From: Thermoleophilaceae bacterium
GTDB lineage: Bacteria; Actinomycetota; Thermoleophilia; Solirubrobacterales; Thermoleophilaceae
Assembly: GCA_030448005.1 (NCBI GenBank)
Contig: JAUJNT010000004.1
Coordinates: forward strand, 171,373-222,381
Reading direction: 5' to 3'
Length of the DNA stretch: 51,009 bases
This document shows positions 1-8,570 of this stretch, piece after piece. The notes below the pieces were generated by a model, which was not told where the DNA came from, did no database searches, and worked only from the letters and a program-made list of their open reading frames with translations. Numbering within the stretch: position 1 is the stretch's first letter; the number at the start of each line of letters is the position of its first letter. The position numbers and the translations under genes were made by a program.

Positions 1-58
1 GTCGTGATCCGTAATTGTCCACAGGCAGGGCGAAAGACCGCTTTGATCCCGCGTCCGC

Positions 59-435
59 TCAACTGCCGGTCTTCGGCGCCGGCGATCCGCGCTGCCACGG
101 CCAGCGCCCCTCGAGCTCCACCTCGAGGGTGAAGCTGAGGAAGGTTCGGACCAAGACAATTATCGCAAGTACCCCAACCCCGCGGAACGTCGGCGCTACC
201 GCGACCGTGCGAATGATGTCTGCGGCAACCAGGAGCTCGAGACCGAGAAGATCGCTCGTCCGATCCCCTGGCGGTACCGCCGATACGCACCCTCGGGCCC
301 CTCCGACGAGCCGCGGAGGTGCACGACGAAGACGACGGTAGCCACGACGATGCCACCGGCGATCACCGCCACTCCAGCCAAGTCGATCAGCTTGCCGACG
401 TATTCGACGGACTCCTTGAACCGTTCATCACTCAT
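59..435 (-). pseudogene. DUF1622 membrane protein gene broken by a one-base frameshift
   Basis: Read on the minus strand from ATG 435, the first half encodes a membrane segment (VAVIAGGIVVATVVFVV) followed by a YRRYRQGIGRAI stretch. This is the layout of DUF1622 family membrane proteins, whose function is unknown. Near position 250 the reading frame fails. Shifting by one base restores a matching second half, LGLELLVAADIIRTVAVAP and then a second membrane helix ending IVLVRTFLSFTLE, with a stop at 59-61. Adding one C after the ATC codon there would give I-L-L-G-L-E-L-L, the sequence expected for the family. So a single missing base explains the break. It may be a real recent pseudogene or an error in the assembly. 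ATG 459 and 447 are alternative starts. Confidence 0.75.
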
Positions 436-667
436 CAAGGGCCTCATCTCTCCGCGCATCGATGGCGCGAAACCGAGAAGGTGTCACAACTGACGTTGTG
501 CCTTGACCTGGTGGTGGCTGCCTGCACAGAGACGGAAGGTTCACCTGGCACATGCACGGCCAAGTCGGCGATCGGACAGCCGGGGTTCAGCGAAAGGGCT
601 TGGGGGGCAGCGAACCCCTGTGCATCTTCTCTTGGAGAAACTGCGCCATGAGCGCGGCGCGGCGAGC

Positions 668-1486
668 ATGGCCTTCGTCGGCGCGCTCGCGATCTCGACC
701 GTAGTTGTGTTGGCCGGCCTCGCGATCACGTCCGCCGTCTATGAGGACGAGAACGAGAGCACGGCCCGAGGTGTCGGGATCGAGGAGATCCTCCAGCACC
801 GCGCGAAGTACCTCGGACAGCGAGTGACGATTCGTGCTCCGATCGATGAGGTCCTCGGTCCGAAGGCCTTCACGGTGGCGTCTCCAGACGACGATCTACG
901 GTCGATGCTCGTCGTGACAGAGAAGCCACTCGAGGCCGAGAAGCCCGGATGGGTGAGCGATGAGGCCGTCGTCGAGGTGGAGGGCGTCATCCATGCCAGA
1001 GACCTACGTGAGATCGAGTGGGGCGTCGAGGGGCTCCCGGATTGGGCCGTCGAGCGCGGCAAGGACGCGCCGGCGCTGTTCGCCGAGATGGTCCGCGTAG
1101 TGAAGCGCGAGAAGCCCGTGTCCGTCGGCCAGACCGCGCAAGAGCTTACGAAGCGACCGACTGAGTTCTTCGGGCAGTTGGTCACGGTCGCGGGAGAGGC
1201 CGGGCGCGTGATCAACGATCGAGCCTTCATTCTCGAGCCGGGATTGCTCATCGTGGGACGTCTGAACGCGCTGGCCGGAGTCGAGAAGGGTGAGTACGTG
1301 GAGGTGACCGGCGAGTTCGAGCGCTACTCCAGCTTCGAGAAGCTCAACCGAAAGCTCGACGGGAGACTTACCGACCAGGATCTACGGCAGTTCGTCGGTC
1401 GCCCACTCGTGATCGCCCGCGCGGTCAACCTCGCGCTACCGGCGGGCGCGGTCAGCCGCGGCGTCGACGAGGAGTCGCTCGAGTAG
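668..1486 (+). CDS. membrane-anchored protein with two OB-like repeats
   Basis: The product is about 272 residues. Residues 2-24 form one hydrophobic helix (AFVGALAISTVVVLAGLAIT), likely a signal anchor. Two related modules follow outside the membrane. Each begins with a helix ending in a Y-LGQ-VTI or F-FGQLVTV strand, followed by beta-rich sequence (TIRAPIDEVLGPKAFTV, then LVTVAGEAGRVINDRAFIL and VEVTGEFERY). The spacing is that of OB-fold-like repeats seen in anchored actinobacterial proteins. I know no defined function. ATG 668 was chosen because the hydrophobic helix starts there. A TTG at 632 would add 12 charged residues. A ribosome-binding-like GGAGAA at 634 points instead to an ATG at 649 in another frame, which stops quickly. 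It has no operon partner: the neighbours on both sides are decayed genes. Confidence 0.7.
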   Translation: MAFVGALAISTVVVLAGLAITSAVYEDENESTARGVGIEEILQHRAKYLGQRVTIRAPIDEVLGPKAFTVASPDDDLRSMLVVTEKPLEAEKPGWVSDEAVVEVEGVIHARDLREIEWGVEGLPDWAVERGKDAPALFAEMVRVVKREKPVSVGQTAQELTKRPTEFFGQLVTVAGEAGRVINDRAFILEPGLLIVGRLNALAGVEKGEYVEVTGEFERYSSFEKLNRKLDGRLTDQDLRQFVGRPLVIARAVNLALPAGAVSRGVDEESLE

Positions 1487-1639
1487 CGGTGGTCAAGACC
1501 AGCTCGCCTTCGATCAGTCAGCACGTGGCGGGACGGGTCGGCGCAGTCGTGCGATCAGTGCCTTTGGGCCTCACGGCGGCGGTTGCCGGATTCGACGTCG
1601 TGGCGGCGCTTCACGCCAGGGGCCGGCCGAGGGCACACG

Positions 1640-2201
1640 GTACGTCTAGACCTGCATGCCGTCGGGCATCCGGCTCGGGCAGCTTCCTGCCTCGTGAGGC
1701 GACGACCTCATGGACGCGCTCGGCTGACGGTCAGCAGCGCTGAGCGGATGACGAGCACGCGCACGGCGGGCCATGGCTTCGCGCGAGCAGGACTGCGAAG
1801 GCATTAGGGCACGGCCGCGGACGCCGCTTGTCCGCTTGGGAAGCGAGGATCTGCTTCGGAGCCTCAGCGCTCGACCGGAGGCAAAAGCGAGGGCCTGGAA
1901 GTGCTCGCGCTCGTGCTGGTGGGACGTCTTCGCGACTGACAGCGCTGTTCTGTTGAGGACACCTCTGGCGAGGACGGCTTCGTAGAAGGACCTCCTGGGA
2001 CCCGCTCCAGCCGCAGGGCAAAGCGCACGATCTCGAGGTCGGACTTTCCTGCGTCGACTGCTGGGGCAGCTCGTCATCACCATCGGCTTGACATCCCACC
2101 GCTACGCCGAGCGCCGTGATCGCCACTGCGCTTGTGAAGAAGCCTTTTCTCGTGGCGCCCGCGCACCGGCTGCCCGTTGACGTGCTGGACCTGCGAGTCA
2201 T
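1640..2201 (-). pseudogene. ferritin-like domain protein, exported, multiply frameshifted
   Basis: Fragments in three minus-strand frames together spell an exported ferritin-like protein. At the start (2201 downwards) is a Tat- or lipoprotein-type signal: TRKGFFTSAVAITALGVAVGC, in which the final VAVGC resembles a lipobox. In a second frame, 2040-1999 reads DLEIVRFALRLERV, the usual first metal-site helix of the family (D-x-E-I-x-x-x-A-L-x-L-E). In a third frame, 1990-1889 reads SFYEAVLARGVL followed by a HEREHFQAL helix with the expected E-x-x-H type ligands. The frame then returns to the first. No frame is open across the whole protein, so this is a pseudogene. Identification rests on motif order only. 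The flanks 1487-1639 and 2202-2394 contain nothing I recognise. Confidence 0.55.
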
Positions 2202-2394
2202 GCGCTTCAGTCACCAAGGCCGAACTGCGCGTTGTCAGGTAACGGACTCGTCGGCGAGGCAGCCACCGTCCCGGGTCGCCTCTTTTGCCCGGGCCGCGGG
2301 CTCACGCGTCCAGCGAGACGCCACGCCTGCCGGACGTCGAGCTCGGCCGTGGCCGCTTGCCACCGCACTACCGCCGCGTGACATCCCTGCGCAG

Positions 2395-3204
2395 TCAGGC
2401 GTCGGAGAACTGGCTCGCGGCATGGCTCAGCCTGTCAAGCGATCGACGCAGAAGCCGTGAGACGTGCATCTGCGACACGCCGATGCGCTCGCCGATCTCT
2501 GCCTGCGTGCGGTCTTCGACAAAGCGCAGGTAGAGCACCTGTCGCTCCCGCGCCGACAGGCTGCGCGCCGTAGGGCCGAGAGCGTCCGCCAGTTCCACGA
2601 GCTCGAAACCTTCGTCTTTGCTGCCCAGCGTGTCCGCCAGCGAGGAACCACCCTCCGGATCGGCCGACCACGGAGCCTCTAGCGCCATTGGCCTGTACGC
2701 GCTATTCGCCTCCAATGCTTCGAGGACCTCCTCGACCGTTAAGTCGGCTGCGACGGCCACCTCACGCGGAGATGGGGAGCGCCCCAGCGAGGCAGTGAGC
2801 TCGTCGGTCACGTCTTGGACTGCCATCACAGCCTCCTGCACCGAGCGGCTCACGCGCACGGTCCAGCCCCGATCCCGGAAGTGGCGCTTGAGTTCTCCCT
2901 TGATCATCGGGACGGCGTAGTTGACAAAGGGTCCGATGTCCGGTTCGTAGCGGTCGAGCGCCTTTACGAGCGCAACTGCGGCGACCTGCTGCAGATCCTC
3001 GGTGGGCTCGCTCGAGAACCGATGGCGCGCCGCCAGGCGGTGCGCCAGCGGGAGGTAGCGCTTGATCAGCTCCTCGCGAGCCCGAAGATCCCCAGCGGCA
3101 TAACGGCGAAACAGCGTGCGCTCACTCGGTCGGGTGCCGGGAACCGGGCGGCGAGGTCGGAGCAGGGGCTGATACGAGCTTCGCAGTCGTGAGGAGGTAT
3201 GCAT
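2395..3204 (-). CDS. RNA polymerase sigma factor, SigB/SigF/SigG subfamily
   Basis: This 269-residue protein has the full group 3 sigma layout. Region 2 spans about 28-100 (LFRRYAAGDLRAREELI, then LPLAHRLAARH and the core-binding DLQQVAAVALVKALDRYEP). Region 3 is at about 118-190 (VQEAVMAVQDVTDELTASLG). Region 4 is at about 212-262 with the helix-turn-helix TQAEIGERIGVSQMHVSRLL. Members of this subfamily drive general stress or sporulation regulons in Gram-positive bacteria. They are usually held by an anti-sigma/anti-anti-sigma switch, but no such partner is encoded next to it. The stress-type genes around it (GlsB-like, DUF2795, ferritin-like remnant) fit a general stress role. That role is an inference. 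A GGGAGAG precedes ATG 3204 by two bases. Confidence 0.93.
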   Translation of the reverse strand: MHTSSRLRSSYQPLLRPRRPVPGTRPSERTLFRRYAAGDLRAREELIKRYLPLAHRLAARHRFSSEPTEDLQQVAAVALVKALDRYEPDIGPFVNYAVPMIKGELKRHFRDRGWTVRVSRSVQEAVMAVQDVTDELTASLGRSPSPREVAVAADLTVEEVLEALEANSAYRPMALEAPWSADPEGGSSLADTLGSKDEGFELVELADALGPTARSLSARERQVLYLRFVEDRTQAEIGERIGVSQMHVSRLLRRSLDRLSHAASQFSDA

Positions 3205-3585
3205 CGCTCTCCCAGCGTCTCGTTGGTTTGCACTGGAGCCGACCGGGTGAGGGGAGCTGCGAGCCAGTCGCTCGCCCCCGCGGTCGACGAAGTGCTTTCC
3301 AGTAGGAATACCGCCTCAGGGGTCGACCGCTTAGAGGATGGTTACCTCGCTGACACAACGGATGCTCGTCTCAGTATTCCCGGTCCACATTGCTGGGGAG
3401 CTTGGCGCCGACCGCTCGGCCGCGCACCCAAGTGAGGGCCGCGAGCCGCGACCAGCAGCGCGGGATACCAGCGGTCCCCGGGTCTCTGGATCAACAGGCA
3501 GGGGTATGGGTCTGTCCCGATGTCTCTAGCCCCCTCCCGCGGTCGCGCGGGAGGCCACTCGATGCCCGAGAGCCAGACGCCGTCT
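3205..3585. other. non-coding gap between sigma factor and transporter operon
   Basis: No reading frame here has family-like composition. The stretch should hold the promoter of the minus-strand sigma gene and the end of the transporter operon, which is also on the minus strand. On the plus strand, GGTTT at 3225 and GGGTGA at 3245 are 15 bases apart. This resembles a SigB/SigF-type promoter, but no plus-strand gene lies downstream. Confidence 0.4.
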
Positions 3586-6132
3586 TCAGGCGACTTCTCG
3601 CGCACGCCTTGCAAGCCGTCCGCCTGGCCATCCGCTGTGGGGACCGACGAGCGTGATGAGTGCGGGTACCAGCAGGGTGCGGACCAGGAAGGCGTCGACC
3701 ACAAGGCCGACCGACATGGTGAAGGCAAGCTCGCGAAATGGCCTCAGGGGCACCAGCGCGAGGAGAGCGAACGAAGCGGCGAGCACGAGCCCCGCGATCG
3801 TTATCGGAGTCGCGGCCCGCTTGCCGGCGACCGCGACCGCCTCCCGCAGCGGCCGCCTGCGGGCCTCCGCCCAGATCCGGCCCGCGAGAAAGACGTTGTA
3901 GTCAGACCCGAGCGACACGAGCAGCACGGCCGCCGCGAAAGGCACGTAGTAGGTGAGCTCCCCGTAGCCGAGCAGACCCTGAAAGACATAGCTCGCGAGC
4001 CCGAGCGAGGCGAGCAGCGCCAGCAAGCTCGCCGCCAGCAGGTAGAGCGGCGCCACCAGCGCGCCGAGGAAGACGATGAGGATGACGAGCACGACGCCGA
4101 GTGATGCAGGGGCGATCCGTCCCAGATCCTCGACCGTGCCATCGACCGTCTCGGCGACGAGGGCCGTATCGCCGGCAACCCCGACGCCGGCGCGTGGAAG
4201 CCCCGCAGCGGCGAGCAGCTCCGGCAGGCGCCGCTCGAGGCGGCGGAGGATCGTGATGGCTCGGGCGCCAAGCGGGTCGCCTCGCAGCACTACGAAGAAG
4301 CGCGCGGCAGCACCGGTGCGAGAGTAGACCGCCCCGAACTCGCGCTTGACGGGCTGGTCCGCGGGCCCGACCACCTCCGCCAGGCCCGGCTGGCGCTCGA
4401 GCAGTCGCTGAAGCTTCACGAGCCGATCGCGCTGTTCGACGATGCCCGGGCGCTCCACAATCAGTACGGTCGGCGAGAGGATCCCCGGTGTGAAGCCGCG
4501 GCTCGCCTGTTCGTAGGCTTGGCGGGCCTCCGAATCGGGCGGTAGACCACGGATCAAGGGGTTGCCGAGGTCGAGGCGCAGCACGCCGGTGGCCGCCACC
4601 GCCAGCAGTGCGGCCACGACCGCGGCCGTGAGTGCGGGGCGCTCCGTCGCGACGCGTAGCGCGCGCGAGCGTCGCGGACGCGCCGGCCCGGCGGCAGGCG
4701 AGTGCATCACTTCCTTGCCGGCCTGCGCCTCCACTCCCGGCCGGCGTGGCCAGAACAGCGTCCGACCCCCCATAGCGAGCAGGGCGGGGATCAGCGTGAC
4801 GGCCACGAGCAGCCCCAGCAGCACAGCCATCGCGGTGCCCGGACCGAAGGCCTGAAAGAAACCGAGCTTCGCCACGGCCAGCGCCGCGCTGGCGCCCACA
4901 ACGGTGATCCCCGCGGTGACGATGATCGGCAGGAGCTCGGCAGTGCCCCGCATCGCCGCGAACTTCGCCTCCTCCCCTTCCGCCATCCGTCTTCGGATCC
5001 GCGACAGGAAGAAGATCGCGTAGTCGGTCACGACGCCGAAGAGGAGTACGACGATGACCGGCTCGACCTCGCTCGGTACAGAGACGCCGATGCGCTGGCC
5101 GATGTAGGCGATCAGCCGGATCGAGACGAGGTAGGCGATCGCGACGGCGGCCAGCGTTGCGAGCGGCGCGCCGATCGCGCGGAAGTGAAGCCCGACGACG
5201 AGCCCCACGAGCAGGATGGTGCCGAGCTCGACGAGCGGCAGTGCCTCCTCGATCTCCTCGGCTTGCGCCGCGCGTGCCGGGATCGCGCCGGTCACCCCGA
5301 CGAACCCGTCGTAGCCCGGCTCTATCCGCCGCTCGATGAACCGGTCGGCCAGGATCTCCCGGTCGGTTTGGCTCACCTCCGGCTCGAAGAAGAGGTAGGT
5401 GATGGCGGTGGTCGAGCGCTCGCGTGAGAACGGCGGCTTGCCGAAGAGGTTGCTGATCGGAAGCGCGCCCGCGATGCGCCTCAGCGCGGGGTACTCGCCC
5501 TTGTTCAGCTTGAGCGCGCGGCGGGCGTGCCCGGCGAGCTCCGCGCCAGGGAGGCCGTCGGCGTCTCGCTGGACGACCAGCGTGCGGCTCAAGAGCGGAA
5601 AGCGGAACAGCTCGCTCGATCTGAGCTCGGCGTCGATCGCCCCGGCGTTGTTGGGCACGAGGTCGCCGAGCGCGCCGACCTGGGCCTCGCGGATCGTTGG
5701 CAGGCTCAGCGTCAGGAGCACCGCCGCCGCGATCCAGAACGCGATCACCGCAAAGCGGAGCTTCACGACGAGCCATGCGGCGAGTCCCCACGCGCCGGGC
5801 GGGCGGTGGCCAGGGGAGCTTCGCGCGGTTGGCGAGCGCCGGCGGGTGACGACCTTGGCAAGCAGCGGCTCGAACCCATCCGCTCCAGAGTCGGGGGCCA
5901 GCTCCGATCGAAGCGCTTCGAGGAGGCGCTCGAAGCGCCGCGAGAGCTGCTCAGGATCGGCCCCGCTGGTGGAGGCGATCTCCTCGACTTCGAGCGCGTG
6001 GTGGTAACGCAGCTCGAGCAGCGCGCGATCGGCGGGGTTCAGACGCCCCAGGACGGCGCGATGCTTGCGGGAGCGGAGGGCCGCTCCAACCGAGTTGTCA
6101 GGGGTCGAGGAAATCACCGATCGCGCCCGCAA
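3586..6132 (-). CDS. MmpL/RND-type transporter with N-terminal sigma-region-4-like HTH
   Basis: The product is about 848 residues. Residues 29-78 (LNPADRALLELRYHHALEVE, then EIASTSGADPEQL and a closing helix) match sigma-70 region 4 in pattern. There is no sigma region 2. After a disordered linker the protein becomes a two-domain MMPL transporter. Its first helix is near 125-143, followed by a large outside loop, a helix bundle with the TDY pair in GVVTDYAIFFLSR, a second loop, and a second bundle with SDY in SLGSDYNVFLAGR. The Asp-Tyr pairs are the proton-relay signature of MmpL proteins. Such transporters export lipids or hydrophobic compounds by proton antiport. The start overlaps the upstream gene by 35 bases. 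A GTG at 6117 is an alternative start, and a GTG before KLRFAVIAFW would omit the HTH. This is the last gene of a three-gene overlapping operon. Confidence 0.88.
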   Translation of the reverse strand: MRARSVISSTPDNSVGAALRSRKHRAVLGRLNPADRALLELRYHHALEVEEIASTSGADPEQLSRRFERLLEALRSELAPDSGADGFEPLLAKVVTRRRSPTARSSPGHRPPGAWGLAAWLVVKLRFAVIAFWIAAAVLLTLSLPTIREAQVGALGDLVPNNAGAIDAELRSSELFRFPLLSRTLVVQRDADGLPGAELAGHARRALKLNKGEYPALRRIAGALPISNLFGKPPFSRERSTTAITYLFFEPEVSQTDREILADRFIERRIEPGYDGFVGVTGAIPARAAQAEEIEEALPLVELGTILLVGLVVGLHFRAIGAPLATLAAVAIAYLVSIRLIAYIGQRIGVSVPSEVEPVIVVLLFGVVTDYAIFFLSRIRRRMAEGEEAKFAAMRGTAELLPIIVTAGITVVGASAALAVAKLGFFQAFGPGTAMAVLLGLLVAVTLIPALLAMGGRTLFWPRRPGVEAQAGKEVMHSPAAGPARPRRSRALRVATERPALTAAVVAALLAVAATGVLRLDLGNPLIRGLPPDSEARQAYEQASRGFTPGILSPTVLIVERPGIVEQRDRLVKLQRLLERQPGLAEVVGPADQPVKREFGAVYSRTGAAARFFVVLRGDPLGARAITILRRLERRLPELLAAAGLPRAGVGVAGDTALVAETVDGTVEDLGRIAPASLGVVLVILIVFLGALVAPLYLLAASLLALLASLGLASYVFQGLLGYGELTYYVPFAAAVLLVSLGSDYNVFLAGRIWAEARRRPLREAVAVAGKRAATPITIAGLVLAASFALLALVPLRPFRELAFTMSVGLVVDAFLVRTLLVPALITLVGPHSGWPGGRLARRAREVA

Positions 6133-6628
6133 GGCCCTTTCCTGTCCGGAACCCCTCGATCAACGTTTGGATTGGCAGCGCTGCAACCGCCCCGCGGAGT
6201 AGCGACGCCTGGGCGTCTGACAGGCTCCCGGCACGCTCGGCGTCCGCCACGGCGCGCTCGAGGCCGCTGCGGACGGCGCCCTCGAGCACCTCCTGACGGA
6301 TCCTGTGCTCGCGCGCGAAGCGCTCGCGGCCCTCCTTGCTTGTCAGTGCCAAGGCCAGCTCCTCGCGTGTCACCCGCAGTCTGCAGGCGGCGCCGTCGAG
6401 CGCGGACAGCAGTAGCTGCTGGGACACCTCCTCGAAGCCCGCCGCCGGCGTCGGCGGTCTTGGCTTGCATGGATCAGCTACCTCGAGCGGCTTGTACGAG
6501 CCGCCGCCGAGGGCGATATAGGTGATCACGAGCGCCGCAGCGGCCACTGTGACCACCGGCAGTGCGAGCGACGCTCGACGCGGCCTCTGCGTTGGCTCCC
6601 CCGCGTTCAACTGCGCCCCGGCCGCCAT
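6098..6628 (-). CDS. membrane-anchored protein of unknown function
   Basis: This 176-residue protein has one membrane helix at about 23-42 (ALPVVTVAAAALVITYIALG). A predicted outside part with a Cys pair (DPCKPRPPTP and AACRLRVTREELALAL) and mostly helical, charged sequence follows. I do not recognise a family. The pattern TREELALALTSKEGRERFA with helices after it resembles small helical domains but no named one. The gene overlaps the exporter gene upstream by 22 bases and the transporter gene downstream by 35 bases, so the three are probably translated together. A role as an accessory or regulatory subunit for one of the two transporters is an inference from position only. Confidence 0.75.
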   Translation of the reverse strand: MAAGAQLNAGEPTQRPRRASLALPVVTVAAAALVITYIALGGGSYKPLEVADPCKPRPPTPAAGFEEVSQQLLLSALDGAACRLRVTREELALALTSKEGRERFAREHRIRQEVLEGAVRSGLERAVADAERAGSLSDAQASLLRGAVAALPIQTLIEGFRTGKGLAGAIGDFLDP

Positions 6629-7995
6629 CTAAGGAGCAGGGATGGAAGGACCAGCAGCGCCAGCCCGCCACCGGCAAGGAACGACCGGCTGAAGGCTTGG
6701 GTCGCCGCTCGCCTGACCTCGTCTGTCAGCTCGTCGCGCAGCCGCGTCAGCGGGCCCCGCTCCTCCGCATCGGCATCCAGATCCCTGAAGGCGGGACGGA
6801 GGTTCGGCAGCCGGCCGTCCGCGCGCTGCACGCGCTCGGCAAGCCGCTCCCCGAGCCGGATCTTGAGGCCAGGGCGCAGGCGCGCGTCCAGCAGCAGCGC
6901 ACTCCCGGCTCTCTGGGCAGCGACCTCCTGATCATCCAGGTCGGCGGTGAAGAGCGGGGTGAGCAGAGCCAGTCCGAGCACGACGCCGGCATGCCTGGCA
7001 GCGATGCTCGCGGCGGCGCGCGGCGCGGCCGGGCCGTCGCCCGCGAGCGCACCCTCCGTGAGCGCCGTGAGCGTCAGTCCGAGGCCGAACCCGATCAGCA
7101 GCTGGGGCGCGACCGTCCAGGCGACGTGCGCGCCCGGCAGGAGGCCGAGCGCCGCGAGCCCGCCGGACACCGCGACCGCACCGGTCGCCGCCCGGAGCCG
7201 CTCACCGCCGATCCGGTTGCCGAGCGGCGCGGTGAACAGCGCGGCGATCGGCATGATCGAAACGACGCCGGCCGCCTCGAGAGCAGAGAGCCGCCAGCCC
7301 TCGATCAGCATGACGACGAGCAGGAAGAGCGCTGCCGTGAGAGCTGCGGAGATCAGCGCGAGTGCGACAAGAATTCCAAGCGGGCCGCGGTCGCTCGCAG
7401 AGCGCTCGCGTGGAGCGCTCGGCAGATCACGGCCGAACGCGCCGAGAGCCAGGAGCGGGACCTGCGCGGAGAAGATCGCTTGCCAGGACAGCAGCTCGGT
7501 CAGAGCGCCGCCAAGCGCCGGGCCCACGGCGGCGCCGAATATGCCCGCGCCGCCCCAAACCCTGATCGCACGCCGCGCCTCGAGCTCGGCGCAGATCAGC
7601 GCGAACGCCGCCGCCACTACCGCTGCGCCGCCGACCGCCTGCGCGCAGCGGGCCGCTACGAGGACAGTGAGTCCCGGCGCGAGCGCGCACACGAGCGACG
7701 CCCCCGCGAAGACCGCCAGCCCGCCGAGCCACGCGGGCGCCACGCCGCGACGGCGGACGAGTGTCGCGGCCGGCAGTGCCGCCAGCGCCAGCACAAGGTT
7801 GAAGGAGATCAGCACCCACGCGACCTCGGCCACGCTGGCGTCGAAGTCGCGGACGATATCGGGCAACGCGAGAGTCACGATCGAGGAGTCGGCGAGCACG
7901 GCGGCTACCGCCACGGCGACAAGTCCCACGCGCGCGCGGGCTCTCCCTCGCCCCCTTGGACGTACCACACCGGCGTGAGGACTCGACTCAGTCAC
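6607..7995 (-). CDS. DHA2-type MFS drug exporter
   Basis: The product is 462 residues with 13 to 14 predicted membrane helices. It opens with the DHA2 (EmrB/QacA-like) signature: LADSSIVTLALPDIVRDFDA in helix 1, then VAWVLISFNLVLALAALPAA. The helix 5 motif appears as GAAVGPALGGALTE. A loop of about 110 residues near the C-terminus (roughly 350-440) separates the last two helices, the place where QacA-like proteins also have an extra outside loop, although this one is long. These proteins expel toxic cations or hydrophobic drugs using the proton gradient. It is the first gene of the operon. The start is GTG 7995 with no clear ribosome-binding site, so the start is uncertain. Confidence 0.88.
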   Translation of the reverse strand: MTESSPHAGVVRPRGRGRARARVGLVAVAVAAVLADSSIVTLALPDIVRDFDASVAEVAWVLISFNLVLALAALPAATLVRRRGVAPAWLGGLAVFAGASLVCALAPGLTVLVAARCAQAVGGAAVVAAAFALICAELEARRAIRVWGGAGIFGAAVGPALGGALTELLSWQAIFSAQVPLLALGAFGRDLPSAPRERSASDRGPLGILVALALISAALTAALFLLVVMLIEGWRLSALEAAGVVSIMPIAALFTAPLGNRIGGERLRAATGAVAVSGGLAALGLLPGAHVAWTVAPQLLIGFGLGLTLTALTEGALAGDGPAAPRAAASIAARHAGVVLGLALLTPLFTADLDDQEVAAQRAGSALLLDARLRPGLKIRLGERLAERVQRADGRLPNLRPAFRDLDADAEERGPLTRLRDELTDEVRRAATQAFSRSFLAGGGLALLVLPSLLLRWRPGRS

Positions 7996-8369
7996 CGACG
8001 GGTCCCCGTCCGCCGTCCCTGCGGGGGTGGCCAGGGGTGGGGAGGACGGCGCGCCCTGTTGCCGCGCGCGCCACCGGGCTTAGGTACCGCCGAGTCGGAT
8101 GACGCTGAAGATTGCACCGGCGGATGCTCACCGCAACCACTCCTCCAACCGCTCACTGGCAGCAAGGTGCCCGCACGGACCTCTCCCAAGCGCTCCCGTG
8201 ATCATCTGGAAGGTTGCATGTCAGCGAGCGGACAACGGGCGGTCAGTCCATGCGCCGGCGGAGAAGGCTGCGACAACACCCGCGCCTGGAATGGATTCAG
8301 GCTGGAGACCTGTGGCCGGGCGAGCGTAGAGGGAGCAAGGGCGAGACCGACACTGCAGATGAGGCACCG
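7996..8369. other. non-coding gap, probable divergent control region
   Basis: No reading frame here looks like a protein. The stretch lies between the minus-strand exporter operon and the plus-strand SPW remnant and should hold the operon promoter. I could not pick out a convincing -35/-10 pair. Confidence 0.4.
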
Positions 8370-8570
8370 ATGGCAGAAATCGAAAGATGGCCGCACGACG
8401 ACGCTCGCGATCCGCTCTCTCGCCCCGACCCGGCCTCCGTTCCGCGTGCTAGCTGGCGCTCGGAGATCGAGGGGGCGAGCGGAGTCAACCTCCTGGCCGG
8501 CATCTGGCTTGTCCTATCGCCGTTCGTGCTCGCCTATCGAACGGTCGATCCCACCTGGACGCAGGTCACG
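8370..8570 (+). pseudogene. SPW-repeat membrane protein, 5' fragment
   Basis: From ATG 8370 the frame reads a short charged leader and then ASGVNLLAGIWLVLSPFVLAY. The W-L-x-L-S-P-F core is the signature of the SPW repeat family of small membrane proteins, whose function is unknown. After TWTQVTLGG the SPW similarity ends. The same frame runs into sequence from an unrelated gene, an MscS-type channel. Only the first helix of what should be two or four helices is left, so I call it a truncated remnant joined to another gene. Confidence 0.6.

Noticed and set aside
1489-1743. Short plus-strand frame after the OB-like gene
   Set aside because: Its composition is that of random high-GC sequence. 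It has no ribosome-binding site and overlaps the ferritin-like remnant.
2116-2460. Plus-strand frame of about 114 codons before the sigma gene
   Set aside because: It is antisense to the end of the sigma factor gene and the pseudogene and shows no motif.
3225-3250. SigB/SigF-like promoter GGTTT-15-GGGTGA on the plus strand
   Set aside because: No plus-strand gene follows and it points away from the sigma gene. Kept only as a note.
3902-5791. Second minus-strand frame inside the MmpL-type gene
   Set aside because: It is Arg/Gly/Ala-rich and lies wholly inside the transporter gene in another frame.
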